This document shows, piece by piece, positions 1 to 8,258 of a stretch of 8,258 nucleotides of DNA. Positions within the stretch are counted from its first letter, which is position 1, and each line of letters starts with the position of its first letter. Source of the DNA: JAPUIN01 sp041580375 (GTDB lineage: Bacteria > Acidobacteriota > Polarisedimenticolia > Gp22-AA2); contig JBFGDZ010000159.1 of the NCBI GenBank assembly GCA_041580375.1, positions 1-8,258 on the forward strand, written 5' to 3'. The notes beneath the pieces were generated by a model that was given only the letters and a program-made list of their open reading frames with translations, ran no database searches and was not told where the DNA came from. The position numbers were made by a program, and so were the translations under genes.

Positions 1-636
1 CACCATCCCCTCCGGCGTCAGTGCCTCGCGCAGCTCCGCGCCGGGGACCCTGAGGGCCGAGACATCGAACGGGTTGACGGTGTTGATGCCGCCCTGGATG
101 AAGGTGCTCTCCCCCCAGCTGACCACCTGCTGTCCGGCGCGCAGCTCGGCCGGGTTCCCGCCGATCCGGAACCTCGTCCAGGCGTAGGCGTCGCGCAGCT
201 CGGCGCGGCTGCCGACCCGATCCAGAGCGTCGGCACCGAGCGCGGTGCGCTCGCGATCGCCGTCCTCGTTCTCGACGTCGTAGAACCCCCAGCCGCGGAA
301 GAAGAAGCCGAAACTGTCGTGATCGAGCTCCACTTCCGTCGTGAGCTTGAACACGTTGCTCCAGAGGTCCGTGTCGTAGTTCAGGTTGCCGTCATCTCCG
401 TTGACCGAGAACGCGGTCCCGCCGTTGGCCAGGCCGATGATCCTCGAATCCCGATCACCGGTCCGGTAGCTGACCCCGTAGGTCAGCGTGTTGTCCCAGC
501 TGATGAACCATTTGCCCTTGCGCCACTCGGCGGATCGTGCCGGCGTGACGGAGAGCGCGGTCACCAGCGGGATGAGCAGCGTCCAGACCGGAGCTCGCCG
601 CCGGCCCGATGGCCGGCTACCCGATGTGTCATTCAT
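1..636 (-). CDS. DUF1302 family predicted outer-membrane protein, 3' end outside window
   Basis: The first 212 residues are visible and the gene continues past the left edge. The start at 636 is an ATG preceded by GGGAGG (641-646, read on the minus strand) with a 4-base spacer. The N terminus has three arginines (12-14), a hydrophobic stretch (about 17-31) and a small-residue region near 33-36, so it looks like a Sec signal peptide. The mature part matches my memory of DUF1302: WDNTLTYGVSYR, then GLANGGTAFSVNGDDGNLNY, then RVGSRAELRDAY, QQVVSWGESTFIQGGIN and NPFDVSALRVPGAEL. Family members are usually far longer and are predicted beta-barrel outer-membrane proteins, often encoded with a DUF1329 protein and RND-type transporters; their substrate is not established. 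The expected DUF1329 partner would lie further left. Family assignment is secure; function is not. Confidence 0.88.
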   Translation of the reverse strand, partial: MNDTSGSRPSGRRRAPVWTLLIPLVTALSVTPARSAEWRKGKWFISWDNTLTYGVSYRTGDRDSRIIGLANGGTAFSVNGDDGNLNYDTDLWSNVFKLTTEVELDHDSFGFFFRGWGFYDVENEDGDRERTALGADALDRVGSRAELRDAYAWTRFRIGGNPAELRAGQQVVSWGESTFIQGGINTVNPFDVSALRVPGAELREALTPEGMV

Positions 637-814
637 AAGGCCTCCCATTGGCCGCTCGGTGTTTCCTTGAACGAAGCCATGAACCCCGCAGAGACCCGTC
701 CGGGGACCAGGCTCGTCTCGACCTCATCCGCAACATTCGCGGACGCGAGATCGAATGCTCGGCATCGAACCCTGAAGATAATGCAGCAATGGCCCGATGC
801 TACTATTTTTCGGC

Positions 815-834
815 AACGGGATCCGTTCTTTTTT
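815..834 (+). terminator. Small terminator-like hairpin with T tract
   Basis: AACGG at 815-819 pairs with CCGTT at 823-827 across a three-base GAT loop. One C follows, then TTTTTT at 829-834. The arrangement resembles an intrinsic terminator for plus-strand transcription. The five-pair stem is short, so function is uncertain. No plus-strand gene ends here. It would stop either a short transcript starting near 790 or a long leader of the lipoprotein gene. Confidence 0.35.
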
Positions 835-935
835 GAATCATCCCGACCGGCCCCTCGGGCCCGGATTCTCCGGGGCCGAAACGACCCACATCCCCGACCG
901 CCGATGCCGCCGGCGACACGCGCGCCTCGCTCATG

Positions 936-964
936 TTGATACGGTTTGTTCCGGCTTCTATCCC
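936..964 (+). promoter_or_regulatory. Weak candidate promoter for the lipoprotein gene
   Basis: TTGATA at 936-941 is a good -35 match. It lies 17 bases from TATCCC at 959-964, which matches only the first half of a -10 box. A start point near 970 would give a leader of about 40 bases. GTTCC (948-952) and GGAAC (966-970) form a short inverted repeat around the -10 candidate and could be an operator half-site pair or chance. Sigma-70 specificity in this organism is assumed. Confidence 0.25.
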
Positions 965-1011
965 GGGAACGGTGCTAGGCTTGTCATTCCAGCACTCAGG
1001 GAGGAACGCCG

Positions 1012-1515
1012 ATGAGCAATCAGGCATCCCGTTCGACCCCGCGCGGGTGGAGGATGGTTTTGATCCTCGGCCTGGCCGCGGGCCTCGCATCCTGCGTCGC
1101 CGCGGGGACCGGCGCCGGCGGCGACGCCGATCCGCTGTGCGCGGCGATCAAGGACCTCAGGGGACCGGCGCGCGGCGAGGCGCTCGCGATCGCCCGGCTC
1201 CTGGCGATCCGCCCGTCGATCGCGATCGACTTCAGCGACACGACGGGCGAGTACTGCCTCAACACCGGCAGTCACGTCATGGCCCACTTCGCCGAGAACC
1301 CGGCGGAGGCGAGCGAGGACATCATCTACATGGTGGACGCGGATCCGCTCGTCGCCCGCGGACTCCGGTTCGAGGAGTTTCCCGCGCTCGACCCCGACTC
1401 CGGGAAGCGGCAGCCGAACACCTGGTACCGCTACGAGGGGAAGGGCGTGGAGCCGCACCACGGCCGGGAGATGGGCGACCGGCGCTGGCTCGTCCTCGCC
1501 ATCGACGTGAAATGA
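1012..1515 (+). CDS. Small predicted outer-membrane lipoprotein of unrecognised family
   Basis: The 167-residue product is not a family I recognise. The start is supported by AGGGAGG at 998-1004 with a 7-base spacer. A basic N terminus (R7, R11, R14) leads into a hydrophobic stretch (15-26) ending in the lipobox L25-A26-S27-C28, so signal peptidase II should cleave before C28. The residue after C28 is Val, not Asp, so in a Lol system the protein would be expected in the outer membrane. A Gly/Ala-rich linker (29-37) precedes a compact domain of about 130 residues. C43 and C82 are the only cysteines in that domain and could form a disulfide. The end is rich in aromatic and charged residues (WYRYEGKGVEPHHG, then RRWLVLAIDVK). 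It is transcribed alone: divergent from the DUF1302 gene and convergent with the ABC operon. No catalytic motif is visible. Confidence 0.85.
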   Translation: MSNQASRSTPRGWRMVLILGLAAGLASCVAAGTGAGGDADPLCAAIKDLRGPARGEALAIARLLAIRPSIAIDFSDTTGEYCLNTGSHVMAHFAENPAEASEDIIYMVDADPLVARGLRFEEFPALDPDSGKRQPNTWYRYEGKGVEPHHGREMGDRRWLVLAIDVK

Positions 1516-1587
1516 GCGGGGGCGCCGGCTCCCGCTTTAGCGGGACGCCGCTTCGCGCGCGCTTCGTCGACGCGCCGGAAGGGGGTT
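1516..1587. other. Convergent intergenic gap
   Basis: These 72 bases separate the ends of the lipoprotein gene and the ABC permease gene. The left half holds the hairpins described at 1530-1545. The right half is a GC-rich run (gcgcgcgc at about 1555-1562) without a recognisable signal. Confidence 0.6.
1530..1545. terminator. Perfect inverted repeat between convergent genes, possible bidirectional terminator
   Basis: TCCCGCT (1530-1536) and AGCGGGA (1539-1545) are perfect complements with only TT between them, so the innermost pairs probably open to form the loop. A third copy of AGCGGG at 1515-1520 can pair instead with CCCGCT at 1531-1536. The position between two convergent genes fits a terminator working both ways. 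No T tract follows on either strand, so it may instead be a structural repeat or mRNA-stabilising hairpin. Confidence 0.35.
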
Positions 1588-2376
1588 TCAGACGACGAGT
1601 CGCCGCCGCATGAGATGGATCCCCAGCAGCACGATCGGCACCACGCCCGCCGCCAGATAGGCCAGATCGCCCAGCAGGTCGACCGGCAGGCGGCCGAAGG
1701 ACGCCTCGCGCATCACCCGGGTCACGTGCGTCAGGGGCAGGGCGACGGCGATCGTCTGCGCCCAGCCGGGCAGCACCTCCAGGGGAAAGAACGTCCCCGA
1801 GAACAGGAACATCGGCATCACCAGGAGGAAGATGGGGAAGTTGAACGAGTCGATCTGCGGCACGATGCCGGTGAAGCAGAGGGCGAGCCCGGCGAAGAAC
1901 AATCCCGCCAGGAACGCGAAGGGGATGATCACGAGCGCGTGCGGGAAGTGCAGCAGGCCGAAGAAGCTGATCGCGACGAGCATCAGCGTGCACCCGATCC
2001 CCCCCTTCGTCGCGCCCCACAGGACCTCCCCCGTCATGACGTCCTCGAGCGACAGGGGCGTCGTCACGATGGCGTCGAAGGTCCTCTGATAGTACATGCG
2101 GACGAACGTGTTGTAGGTGTTCTCGAAGAACGCCTGGAACATCACCTGGGTGGCCAGCAATCCCGGCGCGATGAAGGCCGTGTAGCGGACCATCTCGCCG
2201 CCGTACGGCACCTCCCGGACGAGGGCGCCGATCCCCGCGCCGAACGCCACCAGGTACAGCACCGGCTCCAGAAGCGGGGGGAACAGGTTGGTCTTCCAGG
2301 TGACGAAGTAGACGTCCCGGTTGCGCTTCCAGACGCTGAGCGATCGGGCGCTGATGTTCTTCAGGGGGTTCGTCAT
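1588..2376 (-). CDS. ABC-2 type transporter permease, NodJ/DrrB-like
   Basis: The product is 262 residues, the usual size for NodJ-type permeases. It should form the membrane half of an exporter driven by the ATPase encoded just upstream. About six membrane segments are visible, near residues 31-53, 65-85, 118-140, 147-171, 180-197 and 236-256. The hallmark ABC-2 stretch MPMFLFSGTFFPLEVLP (187-203) and the following PLTH (214-217) are present, as is WKTNLFPPLLEPVLYLVAFG (27-46), typical of the NodJ group. I chose the ATG at 2376 because it overlaps the ATPase stop by four bases (ATGA) and follows purine-rich GGGAGGGAGCTGAGGGA, which indicates translational coupling. A longer frame back to 2538 is open but encodes Arg/Gly-rich sequence inside the ATPase gene. 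The substrate cannot be read from sequence; relatives export lipo-oligosaccharides, drugs or polysaccharides. Confidence 0.92.
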   Translation of the reverse strand: MTNPLKNISARSLSVWKRNRDVYFVTWKTNLFPPLLEPVLYLVAFGAGIGALVREVPYGGEMVRYTAFIAPGLLATQVMFQAFFENTYNTFVRMYYQRTFDAIVTTPLSLEDVMTGEVLWGATKGGIGCTLMLVAISFFGLLHFPHALVIIPFAFLAGLFFAGLALCFTGIVPQIDSFNFPIFLLVMPMFLFSGTFFPLEVLPGWAQTIAVALPLTHVTRVMREASFGRLPVDLLGDLAYLAAGVVPIVLLGIHLMRRRLVV

Positions 2377-3284
2377 TCCCTCAGCTCCCTCCCCGTCAGC
2401 TTCAGGAACAGATCCTCCAGCCCGGCCCGCCGCACGGTGCAGCGCTCGGCGTGATAGCGGCGGGCGACCTCCGCGAACACCTCGTCGCCGTGCTCCGTGT
2501 AGATGAACAGCCGGTCCGTGTCGGTCTCGAAGCTCCACCCCCTGCCGCGGGCGTGTTCGACGAGCGCCGGCGGATAGCCCCAGACCTCGACGACCTCCTT
2601 GCCGACCCGCGTCCGGACGAGCTCCGTCGGCGGGCCGTCCACGAGGATCGAGCCGTGATCCATGATCACGAGCCGATCGCAGAGGAACTGCGCCTCGTCC
2701 ATGTAGTGCGTCGTCAGCAGGATCGTCTTGCCCTGCCGGCGCAGGCTGCGGATGCGGTCCCAGACCAGATGGCGCGACTGCGGATCGAGTCCGGTCGTCG
2801 GCTCGTCCAGGATCAGCAGATCGGGGCGGTTCAAAAGGGCCCGCGCGATCACCAGCCGGCGCTTCAGCCCCCCCGACAGCTCGCGGATCCGGTCGTCGCG
2901 GCGATCCCAGAGCCCCATGAATTGCAGCAGCTCGCGGGCGCGCTCCTCCGCCTCACGCCTCGGGATGCCGAAGTAGCGGCCGAAGACCACCAGGTTCTTC
3001 TCCACCGAGAAATCGGGGTCGAGGTTGTCCTCCTGCTGGCAGACGCCGGTGCGCGACTTGATCCGCCTCGGCTCCCGGCTCACGTCCATGCCGAAGACCG
3101 TCAGCGACCCGGATGTCACCGGGGAGACGCAGGTGATCATCTTCACCGTGGAGGTCTTGCCGGCCCCGTTCGGACCGAGGAAACCGAAGCACTCGCCGGT
3201 GCGGATGGAGAAATCCACGCCCGCCACCGCGGTGAAATCGCCGTAGGTCTTCGTGAGCCCGCGCGCCTCGATGACGGCCGCCAT
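2373..3284 (-). CDS. ABC transporter ATP-binding protein, NodI/DrrA-like
   Basis: This 303-residue cytoplasmic ATPase powers the ABC-2 permease encoded next. All nucleotide-binding motifs are intact: Walker A GPNGAGKT (37-44), Q-loop Q84, signature LSGGLKRR (136-143), Walker B LLILDE (156-161), D-loop GLD (165-167) and switch H193. The stretches DNLD (86-89), VVFGRYFGIP (99-108), TGLDPQSRHLVWDRI (164-178) and the C-terminal GLEDLFLKLTGRE closely resemble NodI and other DrrA-type exporters. The C-terminal extension after about residue 225 is typical of ABC-2 exporter ATPases. The ATG at 3284 has AGGA seven bases upstream. It is the first gene of the two-gene operon and is divergent from the helicase. 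No nodulation genes are nearby, so nodI is not used as a name. Confidence 0.94.
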   Translation of the reverse strand: MAAVIEARGLTKTYGDFTAVAGVDFSIRTGECFGFLGPNGAGKTSTVKMITCVSPVTSGSLTVFGMDVSREPRRIKSRTGVCQQEDNLDPDFSVEKNLVVFGRYFGIPRREAEERARELLQFMGLWDRRDDRIRELSGGLKRRLVIARALLNRPDLLILDEPTTGLDPQSRHLVWDRIRSLRRQGKTILLTTHYMDEAQFLCDRLVIMDHGSILVDGPPTELVRTRVGKEVVEVWGYPPALVEHARGRGWSFETDTDRLFIYTEHGDEVFAEVARRYHAERCTVRRAGLEDLFLKLTGRELRE

Positions 3285-3400
3285 CGCTTCATCCTGTCGA
3301 GAAGGGGGATAAAGGTACCATTTCGGGTGGGCCGCGACACGCGGGCGCCGCTATAATTCACGCGTCCCCCCGGTCACCCGCATCACCCGAGGCGCCACCG
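3285..3400. other. Divergent promoter region between ABC operon and helicase
   Basis: These 116 bases must serve the ABC operon (leftward) and the helicase (rightward). The helicase direction has a perfect TATAAT at 3352-3357 and a GAGG ribosome site at 3389-3392, eight bases before the start. Leftward, the same AT core reads TATAGC, but I see no supporting -35 box. Confidence 0.55.
3352..3357 (+). promoter_or_regulatory. Perfect TATAAT -10 box upstream of the helicase
   Basis: TATAAT lies 43 bases before the helicase ATG and stands out in very GC-rich DNA. Transcription would start near 3364 with a leader of about 37 bases. The bases at the expected -35 position (about 3329-3334, gggccg) do not match TTGACA, so the promoter may be weak or activator-dependent. 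Confidence 0.4.
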
Positions 3401-3811
3401 ATGCCGCTCGGCGGTTTTTCGAGACCCATTCGCACCTGGTTCCGCGATCGCTTCGGCGCGCCGAGCCCGCCGCAGGCGGCCGGCTGGCCGGCGATCCGGG
3501 AGGGGCACCACACGCTGATCGCGGCCCCCACCGGCACCGGCAAGACGCTGGCCGCGTTCCTGTGGGCCATCGACTCGCTCGTCCGGCACGGCGACGGCCT
3601 GCCGGAGACGACCCAGGTCCTCTACGTCTCCCCCCTCAAGGCGCTCGGCAACGACGTGCAGAAGAATCTCCAGGTCCCGCTGGACGAGCTGCGGAGTCTC
3701 GACCCCGCGATCCCGGCGATCCGCGTCCTGGTGCGATCGGGCGACACGCCGGCGTCGGCGAGGGCGGCGATGCGGCGGCGTCCGCCGCACATCCTCGTCA
3801 CGACGCCGTAG
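3401..3811 (+). CDS. N-terminal fragment of Lhr-type helicase (ends at in-frame TAG)
   Basis: The 136-residue fragment carries the front half of the first RecA-like domain: a Q-motif-like Q25 in PPQAAGWPAI, Walker A APTGTGKT (42-49), motif Ia VSPLKALGNDV (76-86) and the conserved VRSGDTP (111-117). It ends at HILVTTP, immediately before the expected Glu of the TTPES motif. The ATG at 3401 is preceded by GAGG with an 8-base spacer, and the N terminus aligns with the usual Lhr start. It lacks the DEIH box, so alone it cannot hydrolyse ATP. Confidence 0.75.
   Translation: MPLGGFSRPIRTWFRDRFGAPSPPQAAGWPAIREGHHTLIAAPTGTGKTLAAFLWAIDSLVRHGDGLPETTQVLYVSPLKALGNDVQKNLQVPLDELRSLDPAIPAIRVLVRSGDTPASARAAMRRRPPHILVTTP
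3809..3811 (+). other. In-frame TAG at a conserved Glu position of the helicase
   Basis: The codon lies between TTP (134-136) and SLYIML (138-143). Lhr homologues normally read TTPES here, so GAG to TAG through one G-to-T change explains it. No insertion or deletion is needed. Confidence 0.9.
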
Positions 3812-3823
3812 TCGCTCTACATC

Positions 3824-7387
<3,564 letters not shown>

Positions 7388-7395
7388 GTTGCCTC

Positions 7396-8258
7396 TCAGA
7401 TCGAGACGTTTTGTCCGGAACCGGAATCGACGAGCCAGCGGCGCTCCAGTTCCCTGCGCATCCTCTCGCGCTCCTGCCTGAGCCGATCCCGCTCGATGCT
7501 CCTGATGCGCCGCGCCTCGTCCCGCAGCTGCTCGCGCATCTCCCGCATCCGCTCGCGGTGCTCGTGGATCCCCTCCTCGGAGTCGGGCGCCTCCTCCCAC
7601 CGCAGCGTACGGTAGGATCGCCCCTCCCCCTTCTCGGGCAGGGTCGCGTTCAGCGAACGCTCGCGCCGGTCGCGGATGACGGTGATCCGGATCGTCTGCC
7701 CCCGCCGCTCGCGCAGGGCGCGGCGGAGATCGCCGCCTCCGTCGATCTCCTGATCATCGATCTTCACGATCACGTCCCCGGCGCGCATGCCGGCCTCGGC
7801 CGCGGGGCCCTTCTCCCGGACGTGGCGGACCAGCACACCCCCGCCTCCCTTGACGCCGAAGTACTCCCGCAGCTGATCGTTCAGCGGCTCCACCGCGACG
7901 CCGAGCAGCACGGCGCCGTGACGCGGGCGCAGGTGGGCGACGTGCGGCGCGATGTCGATGTCGATGTCCGGGATCTCGATGTCCGGGATCTCCACGTCCG
8001 GGATCTCGATCCGGCGCACGATCTTGTGAAAGTCGTGCTCGCTCCCCCGCTCGCCGACCTCGACCTCCACGTTCATCCTCGAGCCGCCGCGGGACACATC
8101 GAGACGGACCTTCCGGCCGGCCGGCGTCTCGCGCACCATGCGCGTCAGCTGGGCGACCCCCTGCACGGTCGTGCCCTGGTAGGAGAGGATCACGTCCCCC
8201 TCCTTGATGCCGGCCTTCGCCGCGGGGCCCTCCGGCACCACCGCCTTCACCTCGGCTC
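7396..8258 (-). CDS. Protein with two PDZ domains and charged helical tail, 5' end outside window
   Basis: The frame is open to the right edge. The GTG at 8250 is probably an internal Val, because the upstream codons give AEVKAVVPEGPAAKAGIKEGDVI, the inside of a PDZ domain. Numbering from that codon, PDZ1 covers up to about 66, a repeat linker EIPDV-EIPDI-EIPDI covers 82-96, and PDZ2 covers about 114-206 with LGVAVEPLNDQLREYFGV, GPAAEAGMRAGDVIVKID and DLRRALRERRG. PDZ2 resembles those of DegP/HtrA-type envelope proteins. The tail (about 230-275) is rich in Arg, Glu and Met and is probably helical or coiled coil. No trypsin-like Ser-His-Asp motif is in the visible part; a protease domain or signal peptide could lie upstream. 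It probably binds protein C termini in the periplasm. It ends with TGA eight bases from the helicase stop, convergent. Domain calls are firm; role is inferred. Confidence 0.88.
   Translation of the reverse strand, partial: AEVKAVVPEGPAAKAGIKEGDVILSYQGTTVQGVAQLTRMVRETPAGRKVRLDVSRGGSRMNVEVEVGERGSEHDFHKIVRRIEIPDVEIPDIEIPDIDIDIAPHVAHLRPRHGAVLLGVAVEPLNDQLREYFGVKGGGGVLVRHVREKGPAAEAGMRAGDVIVKIDDQEIDGGGDLRRALRERRGQTIRITVIRDRRERSLNATLPEKGEGRSYRTLRWEEAPDSEEGIHEHRERMREMREQLRDEARRIRSIERDRLRQERERMRRELERRWLVDSGSGQNVSI
7951..8007 (-). repeat. Tandem 15-bp repeats encoding EIPD(V/I), followed by 6-bp repeats
   Basis: Three adjacent 15-base units lie at 7963-7977, 7978-7992 and 7993-8007. The first two are identical (gatgtccgggatctc on the plus strand) and the third differs at two positions. 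They encode EIPDI, EIPDI and EIPDV. Two further gatgtc hexamers at 7951-7962 encode DIDI. The array is in frame and forms the acidic linker between the two PDZ domains; it looks like slippage-driven expansion. Confidence 0.9.

Larger units (their letters stand above)
637..1011. other. Divergent intergenic region between the DUF1302 gene and the lipoprotein gene
   Basis: This 375-base stretch separates two divergent genes and should hold promoters for both. The interval 770-840 is clearly richer in A and T than its surroundings. It contains GATAAT at 777-782 (plus strand, no good -35 box) and a hairpin followed by six T at 815-834. I found no convincing -10/-35 pair for the minus-strand DUF1302 gene. 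Short reading frames on both strands here have biased composition and no plausible start context, so I do not call a gene. Confidence 0.6.

Noticed and set aside
319..939. A 206-codon plus-strand frame crossing the DUF1302 start and the intergenic region
   Set aside because: It overlaps a clearly conserved DUF1302 reading on the minus strand, and the rest is Arg/Pro-rich without a ribosome site.
803..1090. A 95-codon minus-strand frame in the intergenic region
   Set aside because: It overlaps the lipoprotein signal peptide, has biased composition, and would start inside that gene.
1615..2454. A 279-codon plus-strand frame opposite the permease
   Set aside because: It is rich in His, Gln, Arg, Glu and Asp with no hydrophobic core; the minus strand encodes a well-formed ABC-2 permease.
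2377..2538. A 54-residue N-terminal extension of the permease
   Set aside because: It lies inside the ATPase gene and encodes Arg/Gly-rich residues. The ATGA overlap start at 2376 matches NodJ-like proteins.
2451..3356. A 301-codon plus-strand open frame opposite the ABC ATPase
   Set aside because: The other strand encodes all ABC ATPase motifs; this frame is low-complexity shadow sequence.
3809..3811. Selenocysteine- or frameshift-type programmed recoding at the helicase stop
   Set aside because: The codon is TAG, not TGA, and the frame does not change across it. There is no slippery run beside the site, and the expected residue is Glu.
8248..8250. GTG as the start of the PDZ protein
   Set aside because: The PDZ fold would be cut at its first strand. 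The frame is open to the window edge, so the true start lies beyond it.

Overview
The window is a high-GC stretch (roughly 70% by eye) of ordinary bacterial chromosome. It most likely comes from a Gram-negative organism with an outer membrane: it carries a DUF1302-type predicted outer-membrane protein, a lipoprotein and a periplasmic-type PDZ protein. The gene set fits an uncultured high-GC soil or sediment lineage (Acidobacteriota, Myxococcota, 'Rokubacteria' or similar). That placement is inference; no marker gene here fixes the phylum. I saw no mobile element, CRISPR array, tRNA or rRNA.

Layout from left to right. (1) 1-636, minus: 5' part of a DUF1302 family gene that runs off the left edge. 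(2) 637-1011: divergent intergenic region with an AT-rich island and a terminator-like hairpin. (3) 1012-1515, plus: small unrecognised lipoprotein. (4) 1516-1587: convergent gap with overlapping hairpins. (5) 1588-3284, minus: two-gene ABC-2 exporter operon, ATPase first and then permease, coupled by an ATGA overlap and similar to NodI/NodJ. (6) 3285-3400: short divergent region with a perfect TATAAT facing the helicase. (7) 3401-7387, plus: Lhr-type superfamily 2 helicase broken by one in-frame TAG at codon 137. (8) 7388-7395: eight-base convergent gap. (9) 7396-8258, minus: protein with two PDZ domains, a pentapeptide-repeat linker and a charged helical tail; its N terminus lies beyond the right edge.

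The genes do not form one pathway. The envelope genes (DUF1302, lipoprotein, ABC exporter, PDZ protein) and the DNA-repair type helicase appear to be neighbours only. The most notable observation is the amber codon in the helicase. Both flanks stay in frame and match the family closely, and the TAG sits where the family usually has Glu in a 'TTPES' motif. A single G-to-T change, real or a sequencing error, is the simplest explanation. All five genuine stops visible here are TGA, so amber readthrough is worth a cheap genome-wide check. I did not find convincing evidence of a new biological system in this window.
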